From an uncultured Phascolarctobacterium sp. (GTDB lineage Bacteria; Bacillota; Negativicutes; Acidaminococcales; Acidaminococcaceae): a stretch of 7,663 bases of DNA. Positions 1 to 4,696 of this stretch are shown here, in pieces (the stretch's first letter is position 1; each line of letters starts with the position of its first letter). The DNA lies in contig USBG01000076.1 of the NCBI GenBank assembly GCA_900552855.1, forward strand, positions 1-7,663. The letters run 5' to 3'. A model generated the notes under the pieces. It made no database searches and was not told the origin of the DNA. It saw nothing but the letters and a program-made list of their open reading frames with translations. The position numbers and the translations under genes were made by a program.

Positions 1-76
1 TATCGATCTCGACCTGCTGCGGATACTGTCCCGGTGCAATTTTCAGCACCGACAGAGCGTTCTCGTTCTGTTCCAT
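1..76 (-). CDS. DUF3846-like protein, N-terminal 25 codons only
   Basis: The ORF starts at the ATG read from 76 and runs off the left edge. The visible protein begins MEQNENALSVLKIAPGQYPQ and continues QVEID. This resembles the opening of DUF3846 proteins found in many ICEs of gut Firmicutes, where a short polar leader is followed by a hydrophobic strand, a PGxYP turn and a valine-rich strand. A GAGGAGGA ribosome binding site lies just upstream (about 82-89), which supports this start. The function of the family is unknown. It is the last visible gene of the minus-strand accessory cluster and overlaps the upstream hydrophobic ORF in another frame. The family call comes from 25 residues and is moderately sure. 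Confidence 0.6.
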   Translation of the reverse strand, partial: MEQNENALSVLKIAPGQYPQQVEID

Positions 77-200
77 TATCTTCCTCCTCGAATTTGATAG
101 TGATTTCCTGCCCAGCACGGGCGGCGTTCAACAGAGCTGCCACAAAGAAGCCGAAAAAGGCACCAGCTTCAAAAATGATAAACGAATAAATATAATTCAT
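1..200 (-). CDS. Small hydrophobic ORF, partial, function unknown
   Basis: The ATG read from 200 is preceded by AGGAGG (207-212) with 6 bases between, so translation initiation here is credible. The first ~30 residues, MNYIYSFIIFEAGAFFGFFV then AALLNAARAG, form one likely membrane segment with a glycine/alanine-rich face and a positive end. Tiny single-pass proteins of this kind (DUF3789-like) are common in ICE accessory clusters. The frame stays open to the left edge (66 codons) and overlaps the start of the DUF3846-like gene by at least 76 bases. The later residues look like out-of-frame coding. Either the real protein is longer than usual or this is a short gene whose stop lies just outside the window. 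No function can be given. Confidence 0.4.
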   Translation of the reverse strand, partial: MNYIYSFIIFEAGAFFGFFVAALLNAARAGQEITIKFEEEDNGTERERSVGAENCTGTVSAAGRDR

Positions 201-241
201 AGCGAACCTCCTGCATTGACTGAACTGTGAGAAGAATCCTC

Positions 242-481
242 TCAGGGAGGACGGGGAGCGCAAGACGCGGTGACGGTATGCTTAGTGGAAACATTGGCAT
301 GAGTATGCGGTGCGGCATCGGTAGAAAAATAGTCGTACAGAGCATCCCGCAGAGAATGGAAGCAACGAGCATGGTAGTCGTGCAGACGGAGAACCAGAAT
401 CTTCAAAACATCAACGGCGGAACAGTAAAAGTCCTCCGTGACTTCTGCGAAACTCTCATAGCAGGTCATTTCAGTATCCAT
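242..481 (-). CDS. Hypothetical small ICE protein, 79 aa
   Basis: This ORF is not recognised. The ATG read from 481 is preceded by GAGAGGTG at the end of the upstream gene, and its start lies 10 bases beyond that gene's TGA stop, as in a translationally coupled operon. The frame also contains a TTG at 499, but that overlaps the upstream gene and has no better binding site. The protein begins MDTEMTCYESFAEVTEDFYC. It has an acidic first half, a middle rich in leucine, histidine and tyrosine (KILVLRLHDYHARCFHSLRD), and a low-complexity tail rich in threonine, alanine, histidine and proline. No signal peptide or membrane segment is seen. The three cysteines and several histidines do not form an obvious metal motif. 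Position in the cluster is the main reason to believe it is a gene. Confidence 0.5.
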   Translation of the reverse strand: MDTEMTCYESFAEVTEDFYCSAVDVLKILVLRLHDYHARCFHSLRDALYDYFSTDAAPHTHANVSTKHTVTASCAPRPP

Positions 482-491
482 ACTGCACCTC

Positions 492-962
492 TCAGTCAAT
501 GCAGATGCAGACCATCTTCTCGCGGCCAGCCATAAGAGGGACGCTGTTCTCGGCCAGATAGCACTGGATCAGATACAGGTCACTGGTGGTAAGGGCAACA
601 AAGCTGCCATTGGTATCGTAGCGAACAAAGACAACGGCACCGGACAGATACCGCTTACCAGCCAGTGTGATGACCTGACGAGGGTCGTAACAGAGAGCCA
701 GCGGCACATCTTCGCTGATGCTGTAGCAGGAATCTGCTTCATCGAAGCAAGGCAGGTAACTGCGAACGTTCGCCAGCGGAGTGATAGTCAGTTCGATCTC
801 CGGGGCAATCACGGCGGCGTAAACTTCATCATCACCGAACTGCCGCTCCAGCACATCGCTCATCTTATTGAAGAAGTCGGTCACAGCATTGTCCATGTGG
901 TTGATCTTCTGGTTCATGGCTTCGATGGTCTTTGCGGTCTTGAGATCAATGGTAGTGTTCAT
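492..962 (-). CDS. Hypothetical ICE accessory protein, 156 aa
   Basis: The ATG read from 962 has AGGAG at 973-977, 10 bases upstream. The N-terminal ~45 residues (MNTTIDLKTAKTIEAMNQKI onward to VLERQFGDDE) look helical, with a heptad-like pattern suggesting a short coiled coil. The remainder is beta-rich, with alternating hydrophobic residues around AAVIAPEIELTITPL, KRYLSGAVVFVRY and SFVALTTSDLYLIQCYL. It ends in a cysteine-containing strand, MVCICID. No catalytic motif, signal peptide or transmembrane segment is evident. It sits between the parB-like segment and the 79-residue gene, immediately after a terminator hairpin, so it probably needs read-through from upstream. Proteins of this size and position occur in Tn1549-type elements without known function; I cannot name a family. 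Confidence 0.75.
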   Translation of the reverse strand: MNTTIDLKTAKTIEAMNQKINHMDNAVTDFFNKMSDVLERQFGDDEVYAAVIAPEIELTITPLANVRSYLPCFDEADSCYSISEDVPLALCYDPRQVITLAGKRYLSGAVVFVRYDTNGSFVALTTSDLYLIQCYLAENSVPLMAGREKMVCICID

Positions 963-984
963 AGTGCTTTTTCTCCTAATTTTT

Positions 985-1012
985 GCAAAAAAGAAAGACC
1001 CGGTTGGGTCTT
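985..1012 (-). terminator. Rho-independent terminator between the parB segment and the 156-aa gene
   Basis: Read on the minus strand, a perfect 7-bp stem AAGACCC/GGGTCTT with loop AACC (995-1012) is followed by TCTTTTTT (about 987-994). It lies 17 bases after the stop of the PolA-ParB ORF. The next gene's AGGAG begins only about 8 bases past the T run, so no promoter for that gene fits in between. Confidence 0.85.
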
Positions 1013-1026
1013 ACATTCAAAATGTA
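1012..1026. repeat. Short palindrome just after the parB stop
   Basis: TACATT-CAA-AATGTA is a perfect 6-bp inverted repeat with a 3-base centre. It sits between the stop codon and the terminator stem. It may simply lengthen the 3' end structure of the message, since no separate role is visible. Confidence 0.45.
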
Positions 1027-1028
1027 TG

Positions 1029-1880
1029 TTAGCGTTCATTCTGCCGCTGTTGTTTGCGCTGCCACTGTTCCAGCAGCTTGATGATAGTGTCCTCCATCTG
1101 TTTCGGGGTGTAGCTGCGCGGGAAATACTTCCGCAGGGTGTCGTTTTTGATGACCACTTTGTCCAGCTCGTCCTTTTTCTCTTCTCCCATGACCGCAAAG
1201 GCAACGTCATACGAGAAGTGCCCTTCCTGCGCCAGCTTTTTGAGCCGTTGCGCTTGGGAAAGGGACGGCGCATTCTGGGTGTCGTTCATAGCTTCTAAAA
1301 AATCCCGCTGTTGGTTCGTGTCGAGATGCGACAACTCCACAGCGGGATTAAAGGCAATTTTCTTTTCGTCTACCATGTCCAGCAGTTCGGGAATAAGGTT
1401 GGTTAGACGGATAAAGCGCCTGACCTGATTCCTACTGTCGCCAGATTCCTGACCGACAATATCGGCTGTTTCCAACTTCCGCCCAACTTGGGCGGAAGTT
1501 AAATCCGACCTGGCGCCTTGATTTTTTAGAGCTTCCAGCTTCATTTTGTAGGCAAAAGCCCTTTCACTGGGCAAGATGTTTTCACGCTGGAGATTGCTGT
1601 CCACCATGAGCAAAACTGCGGCATCATCATCCATATTGCGGACAATGACCGGCAGGTTGTCCAGTCCGGCAAGCTGCGCAGCGTGCTGACGGCGGTGCCC
1701 GGAGATGATCTCGTAGCCACCTTCCGGGCGTGGGCGGGCGATCAGCGGAGACAGCACGCCGTACTGCTCCACGCTTTCCACCGTGCGCTGCATGGATTCA
1801 TCGTCCAAGACCTTAAAGGGGTGGTTTTTGAAGGGGAACAGCTCCCCAATGGGAATCTGCTGCACCTGTTCACGCTGCTC
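1029..1880 (-). pseudogene. ParB/Spo0J-family protein of an ICE, N-terminus missing
   Basis: ParB proteins load on centromere-like sites as CTP-dependent clamps and work with ParA. ICE-borne relatives stabilise the excised element or act as regulators. The N-terminal ParB/sulfiredoxin-like domain is complete from IPIGELFPFKNHPFKV (from residue 462). It includes the GGYEIISGHRRQHAA box (GHRR at 514-517, equivalent to the GERR nucleotide-binding motif) and SNLQRENILPSERA (548-561). A helix-turn-helix-rich middle follows (RNQVRRFIRLTNLIPELLDM), and the C-terminus ends in charged helices (LLEQWQRKQQRQNER). Relatives usually have about 35 further N-terminal residues, often with a DDLF motif, which are replaced here by PolA. 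No own start codon or binding site is seen. The usual parA partner is absent and would lie upstream, where polA now stands. Confidence 0.8.
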
Positions 1881-3239
1881 TAAACTTTCACGCAGTGTTT
1901 TTACTAAAAGCGCCACGTTTTCGCAGTCTGTAGATGCTTCACTAAAAAGATGACGTTTAGCCAAGTCAGCCAATACATAGGAGCTGTGACCTGGGTCTAC
2001 CAGATAAGCGGCCAATGTTACATCATCCACAATTCCTTGGGGATGGACGTTGTGACATAGACAGGTTTTATATAGCTCCTTACTATCACAAACAGCCTTT
2101 AGAGAGCTGCCATCAGACAGCCATTTATAAAAATCCTGCCAAGGAGCTTCTGCTCCCTCCAATACATATACCTTATTGTCAAAGAAAATTTCCGCCTTGC
2201 TAAAATACAGCTTAGGCAATGCACCTGCTGACTCAACATATAAGGCAATTTTTTCTTCACTTTTTACCAAATCAGCAAAAAGCTTTTTAGCGATAATTTC
2301 ATCAACACTTACCAGCTCTGCTGCATCTTCTTCTACAATATCGCCAAAAAGGGAAAATACCTCTGTTTCTCCACCCAGAATAGCAGCAAAGCGTTCATAC
2401 ATATTACGGAATTCCAAATCCTGTAGCAAGGCCTTTGCGCTTTCTTGTACAGGCTTCAGCTCATAATTTTCCATTGCCAGCTCCATAGGGGCATCTGTAT
2501 AAATAGTTGCCAGCTTTTTACTTAAAATAGCTGCATCCTTATTTTCTGCCAACTTTGTTTTCAAGGATTTTCCGGAAACCTTTTCAATATTTTCCAGAAC
2601 TGTTTCCACATCGCCATATTCCTTAATCAGCTTTAATGCTGTTTTAGGACCAACGCCAGGCACACCCGGAATATTATCAGAGGTATCGCCCATTAAGCCC
2701 TTAAGCTCTATAAGCTGACGAGGAACAAGTCCTTCATAGGCAGCTGCAAACTCAGCCTCATCAAAAATCTGAATATCAGAAATACCACGCTTGGTGTAAT
2801 ACACCTTAGTACGATTATCAATCAGCTGCAGCTCATCACGGTCACCAGTTACAATAATAACCTCCACATTCTCAGGAGCATGTACTGCAAAGGTGCCAAT
2901 AATATCATCAGCCTCGTAATTATCCAGCTCCAGAGTACGTATATTCATAGCCTCCAATACCTTCATAGACAAAGGAAACTGCTCACTTAGCTCGGGCGGA
3001 GTAGGCTTGCGCTGTCCCTTATAGTCAGCATACATTTCTGTTCTGAAGGTTTTGCGAGATTTATCAAAGGCTACTGCCATATATTTAGGCTGCACATCCT
3101 CTAAAAGCTTTAAAAGCATGTTGCATAATCCATAAACTGCACCAGTGTGCAGGCCCTGTTTATTCATCAAAGGCGGCAGAGCAAAAAATGCTCTATGTAT
3201 AAGGCTGCTACCATCTATTACTAAAAACTTATCAGTCAT
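1029..3239 (-). CDS. In-frame chimera: PolA 5' nuclease region fused to ICE-type ParB, 736 aa
   Basis: One uninterrupted frame joins two unrelated proteins. Residues 1 to ~290 are the 5'-3' exonuclease (FEN) domain of DNA polymerase I. Residues ~291-453 are the degenerate 3'-5' exonuclease-like region. Residues ~454-736 are a ParB-type protein starting just before IPIGELFPF (residue 462). The polymerase domain expected after residue ~460 of a roughly 870-residue PolA is absent, as is the N-terminal leader of ParB. The start ATG has AGGAG 8 bases upstream and a strong promoter, so the chimera would be expressed under polA control. No comparable fusion is known to me. It is either a true rearrangement at an ICE boundary or an assembly join. 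The ORF itself is certain as read; its biological reality is not. Confidence 0.6.
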   Translation of the reverse strand: MTDKFLVIDGSSLIHRAFFALPPLMNKQGLHTGAVYGLCNMLLKLLEDVQPKYMAVAFDKSRKTFRTEMYADYKGQRKPTPPELSEQFPLSMKVLEAMNIRTLELDNYEADDIIGTFAVHAPENVEVIIVTGDRDELQLIDNRTKVYYTKRGISDIQIFDEAEFAAAYEGLVPRQLIELKGLMGDTSDNIPGVPGVGPKTALKLIKEYGDVETVLENIEKVSGKSLKTKLAENKDAAILSKKLATIYTDAPMELAMENYELKPVQESAKALLQDLEFRNMYERFAAILGGETEVFSLFGDIVEEDAAELVSVDEIIAKKLFADLVKSEEKIALYVESAGALPKLYFSKAEIFFDNKVYVLEGAEAPWQDFYKWLSDGSSLKAVCDSKELYKTCLCHNVHPQGIVDDVTLAAYLVDPGHSSYVLADLAKRHLFSEASTDCENVALLVKTLRESLEQREQVQQIPIGELFPFKNHPFKVLDDESMQRTVESVEQYGVLSPLIARPRPEGGYEIISGHRRQHAAQLAGLDNLPVIVRNMDDDAAVLLMVDSNLQRENILPSERAFAYKMKLEALKNQGARSDLTSAQVGRKLETADIVGQESGDSRNQVRRFIRLTNLIPELLDMVDEKKIAFNPAVELSHLDTNQQRDFLEAMNDTQNAPSLSQAQRLKKLAQEGHFSYDVAFAVMGEEKKDELDKVVIKNDTLRKYFPRSYTPKQMEDTIIKLLEQWQRKQQRQNER
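1474..1500. repeat. Perfect 27-bp palindrome inside the parB segment
   Basis: AACTTCCGCCCAA (1474-1486), a single central C, and TTGGGCGGAAGTT (1488-1500) form 13-bp arms without mismatch. It encodes TSAQVGRKL in the middle of the ParB portion. No T run follows on either strand, so it is not an intrinsic terminator. It does not match the chromosomal parS consensus. It could be a site bound by ParB itself, a hairpin in the mRNA, or chance under coding constraint. Confidence 0.8.
1866..1892. other. Junction of host polA and element parB
   Basis: On the minus strand the codons change from host style (AGT TTA, residues 452-453) to element style (GAG CAG, then CGT GAA CAG GTG CAG CAG). The break therefore lies near 1866-1880. 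The hexamer CGTGAA occurs on both sides (residues 450-451 and 456-457), 18 bases apart. No long direct repeat, inverted terminal repeat or integrase target motif is evident, so the mechanism of joining cannot be read from the sequence. Confidence 0.6.
1881..3239 (-). pseudogene. polA: polA 5' portion: FEN nuclease plus inactive 3'-5' exonuclease region, truncated
   Basis: DNA polymerase I removes RNA primers and fills gaps in lagging-strand synthesis and excision repair. All the acidic metal ligands of the FEN nuclease are visible at the expected places: D9 in VIDGSS, D59 in VAFDKS, E109/D111/D112 in YEADDIIG, D133/D135 in VTGDRDE, and D185/D188 in MGDTSDN. These are followed by the helix-hairpin-helix PGVPGVGPKTA (191-201). 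Residues ~291-453 match the 3'-5' exonuclease fold but lack the DxE motif (KIALYVESAG stands there), as in many Firmicutes PolA proteins that do not proofread. DDVTLAAYLVDPGHSSYVLA (from about residue 406) is typical of PolA. Similarity stops near residue 453, just before the polymerase domain. Even if the fusion is not stable, a free FEN domain could still act as a flap nuclease. Confidence 0.85.
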
Positions 3240-3247
3240 TTTATATT

Positions 3248-3252
3248 CTCCT
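3248..3252 (-). promoter_or_regulatory. Ribosome binding site of the polA/chimera ORF
   Basis: AGGAG read on the minus strand lies 8 bases before the ATG at 3239, which fixes the PolA start (MTDKFLVIDGSS). The start also agrees with the usual PolA N-terminus. Confidence 0.85.
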
Positions 3253-3283
3253 TCTGCATTTTTTGCATAAAGTTCTACATTAC

Positions 3284-3312
3284 ATTATACCATAATCCTT
3301 CAACCCTGTGAA
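3284..3312 (-). promoter_or_regulatory. Sigma-A type promoter of polA
   Basis: On the minus strand TTCACA (3307-3312) and TATAAT (3284-3289) are separated by 17 bases. The -10 is preceded by TGG, giving an extended -10 element. It lies about 45 bases upstream of the polA start and downstream of the neighbouring terminator, so polA, and with it the chimera, has its own strong promoter. Confidence 0.8.
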
Positions 3313-3334
3313 AGAATGACCATAGCTGCGTTAT

Positions 3335-3381
3335 AAAAACAAAAACCTCTATGCCAAACCATAGAGCTTGACACAGAGGTT
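3335..3381 (-). terminator. Terminator after the exported-protein gene, with two alternative stems
   Basis: Two stems share one arm. The compact one is CTCTATG/CATAGAG (3347-3353 with 3360-3366, 6-base loop). The outer one pairs the arm at 3344-3350 with that at 3375-3381 (7 bp, extendable to 10 with one G-U). On the minus strand it is followed by TTTTTGTTTTT (3335-3345), as expected for termination of the gene that ends at 3397. Confidence 0.8.
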
Positions 3382-3396
3382 ATTAAAGCTTATAAA

Positions 3397-3822
3397 TTAT
3401 TTTTTCTCAGCTGCGGCAGCGTCTTCCTTTTGAGGAAGCATTACATTGAAATCAGCCAGCAGCGGTTTTTCCTTTTCTACTTGGAACAGGAATACAAAGC
3501 GTGCAGCTGGAACCTTTTCGGAAGCCACTTGATACAGAAGAATATCTGCATTTTGATGTTTCTCAACTAAAATCAGATTGTTGGTATTAATTTTACCAAA
3601 ATCCTTTTCGATTTGAGACTTGAAGTTAGTATAGGCTTTTTCATCCCAATTCTTCTTCATATCCTCATTCATAACAGCTGCTACAGATTTATAGTTTGAG
3701 CTATTCAGGAAGTTTTTAACAATTTTTTCTTGTGCATCAAGCACGGAGCCATTAGAAGCGCTGCAAACGGCACTGAAAGCCAGAGTCAGCACCATAACTA
3801 CCATCATTAACATTTTTTTCAT
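3397..3822 (-). CDS. Small predicted exported protein, 141 aa
   Basis: The N-terminus MKKMLMMVVMVLTLAFSAVC followed by SAS is a clear Sec signal peptide, with two lysines, a hydrophobic core, and probable signal peptidase I cleavage after an A/S-rich end near residues 22-23. The cysteine at 20 is not in a proper lipobox, so a lipoprotein is less likely. The mature part is ~118 residues. It starts with a helical segment (LDAQEKIVKNFLNSSNYKSV) and ends in strands and a charged alanine/lysine tail. The pattern of a helix, an asparagine/aspartate-rich turn and paired strands recalls the NTF2-like DUF3887 group of secreted proteins, but this is a weak resemblance. AAGGAGG lies 9 bases upstream of the ATG. 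It is a single-gene unit, divergent from the DUF3842 gene. No function is known. Confidence 0.8.
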   Translation of the reverse strand: MKKMLMMVVMVLTLAFSAVCSASNGSVLDAQEKIVKNFLNSSNYKSVAAVMNEDMKKNWDEKAYTNFKSQIEKDFGKINTNNLILVEKHQNADILLYQVASEKVPAARFVFLFQVEKEKPLLADFNVMLPQKEDAAAAEKK

Positions 3823-3855
3823 GGATATAATCCTCCTTAAAAGTGGTTAACACTA

Positions 3856-3884
3856 ATTATAAACACTTACCCTTATTAAGGCAA
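3856..3884 (-). promoter_or_regulatory. Promoter of the exported-protein gene
   Basis: On the minus strand TTGCCT (3879-3884) and TATAAT (3856-3861) are 17 bases apart, leaving a ~30-base leader that contains the AAGGAGG binding site. The -35 matches four of six consensus bases; the -10 is perfect. Confidence 0.7.
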
Positions 3885-3899
3885 GTTTCTAACTATAAA

Positions 3900-3926
3900 G
3901 TTTGCAAAAAATTCCAATTTGTAAAC
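3900..3926. promoter_or_regulatory. Operator-like inverted repeat in the divergent gap
   Basis: GTTTGCAAA (3900-3908) and TTTGTAAAC (3918-3926) are 9-bp arms with one mismatch, separated by 9 bases. The centre lies between the two divergent -35 elements (3879-3884 minus, 3940-3945 plus), where a dimeric regulator could control both genes. I do not recognise the motif. Confidence 0.4.
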
Positions 3927-3939
3927 AAAAAAGTACTCC

Positions 3940-3968
3940 TTGCACAGCTTATAACCTTGTTTTATAAT
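3940..3968 (+). promoter_or_regulatory. Candidate promoter of the DUF3842 gene
   Basis: TATAAT at 3963-3968 is a perfect -10. The sequence 17 bases upstream is TTGCAC (3940-3945), a poor -35. Transcription would start near 3975 and give a ~100-base leader before the ATG at 4079. Confidence 0.5.
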
Positions 3969-4078
3969 AAAATAAGTTCTTTGACTCATAGATGTACAAA
4001 CCTTTTATAGAGACTTTTATTCTTAACACATCTAATAAGAAGCTATATATTGATTTAGACGTTATAAAGGAGAAGCAC

Positions 4079-4489
4079 ATGAATATTATAGTAATTGACG
4101 GACAAGGTGGCGGTATTGGCCGTTCTCTTGTAGAAGCACTTGTAAAGCGTTACCCCAACCATGAAATAGGTGCCATTGGTACCAACTCTACTGCTACAGC
4201 CAATATGCTTAAGGGAGGACCTTCCTTTGCTGCAACAGGAGAAAATGCAGCGGTGTTCAACGCGGGGCAAGCTGATATTATTATTGGACCTACAGGAATT
4301 GTTATGGCCAATGCTATGCATGGTGAAATTAGCCCTGCAATTGCAGCTGCCATTACCTCCAGTAAAGCCAAAATAATTCTTATTCCTATGAACCATTGTC
4401 GTGCTTATATTGCTGGTATTGAAGAACGACGCGTATCAGAATATCTGCAAGAGGCTTTAAACATGGTAGATAAATTGGTAAAGCAATAA
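4079..4489 (+). CDS. DUF3842 family protein, 136 aa
   Basis: The protein starts MNIIVIDGQGGGIGRSLVEA, a beta strand followed by a glycine-rich loop (GQGGGIGR) and a helix. This is the nucleotide-binding turn of a Rossmann-like fold. The rest, including EIGAIGTNSTATANMLKGG, ADIIIGPTGIVMANAMHGEI and AKIILIPMNHCRAYIAG, alternates strands and helices and matches what I know of DUF3842, a small Firmicutes family of unknown function. It is full length. The frame is open upstream to 3992, but the ATG at 4079 is preferred because AAAGGAGAAG precedes it and the family begins at this strand. The upstream 29 codons lack a binding site and family similarity. No partner gene adjoins it, and a hairpin terminator follows. 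NAD(P) or nucleotide binding is an inference from the loop only. Confidence 0.85.
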   Translation: MNIIVIDGQGGGIGRSLVEALVKRYPNHEIGAIGTNSTATANMLKGGPSFAATGENAAVFNAGQADIIIGPTGIVMANAMHGEISPAIAAAITSSKAKIILIPMNHCRAYIAGIEERRVSEYLQEALNMVDKLVKQ

Positions 4490-4510
4490 TAACGCCATTC
4501 CTCTAAAATA

Positions 4511-4574
4511 TTATTTAAAATACACTAGATACATTGAATAAACAAGTTGTACACAAAAAGAATATTTTAAATAA
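4511..4574. repeat. 12-bp AT-rich inverted repeat downstream of the DUF3842 gene
   Basis: TTATTTAAAATA (4511-4522) and TATTTTAAATAA (4563-4574) are perfect complements 40 bases apart. Together with the two terminators that follow they fill the gap between convergent genes (4490-4696). An all-AT stem is weak, so this may be chance in AT-rich DNA. Confidence 0.35.
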
Positions 4575-4583
4575 ATAGTTCTT

Positions 4584-4630
4584 GCTTCCCTATGCTGAAT
4601 AGTCAAAGTATAGTGGAAGCATTTTCTTTA
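4584..4630 (+). terminator. Terminator of the DUF3842 gene
   Basis: GCTTCC-CTAT pairs with ATAG-GGAAGC (4584-4593 and 4610-4620, with one bulged T), closing a loop of 16 bases. ATTTTCTTTA follows on the plus strand. It lies ~95 bases past the stop codon. Confidence 0.65.
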
Positions 4631-4670
4631 TAAAAAATGACCGCAGACTAGCACTCTAATCTACGGTCAT
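4631..4670 (-). terminator. Terminator of clpB
   Basis: On the minus strand ATGACCGTAGA (4660-4670) pairs with TCTGCGGTCAT (4637-4647) through 11 positions with one T-G wobble, then TTTTTTA follows (4631-4637). It lies 26 bases after the clpB stop. The plus strand also has T-rich DNA after the stem (4671-4690), so it may work in both directions. Confidence 0.85.
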
Positions 4671-4696
4671 TAATTGTTTTATTGTTTTTCTAGGAT

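Larger units (their letters stand above)
1..1880. mobile_element. Fragment of a Tn1549-like integrative conjugative element (accessory/partition region)
   Basis: This stretch differs from the rest of the window in base composition: 52% GC in 601-660 and 73% in 1681-1740, against 45% in 2401-2460 and 33% in 3661-3720. It encodes, all on the minus strand, an ICE-type ParB, two small proteins of unknown function, a small hydrophobic ORF and a DUF3846-like start. Such sets are common in the partition and accessory part of Tn1549-family elements of gut Firmicutes. No integrase, relaxase, terminal repeat or attachment site is visible. The right boundary is inferred from where PolA similarity ends, and the left boundary is outside the window. 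Assignment to this element family rests on recalled gene content, not on a search. Confidence 0.7.

Noticed and set aside
169..372. Hydrophobic 67-codon ORF on the minus strand
   Set aside because: It has no binding site and overlaps two better-supported ORFs in another frame.
959..1298. ORFs on both strands antisense to, or out of frame with, the parB 3' end
   Set aside because: Highly basic or cysteine-rich compositions typical of shadow frames, no binding sites, and they cross a terminator.
3992..4078. Upstream extension of the DUF3842 gene to an ATG at 3992
   Set aside because: There is no ribosome binding site there. The extra 29 residues are not family-like, whereas 4079 has AAAGGAGAAG and the family's first beta strand.
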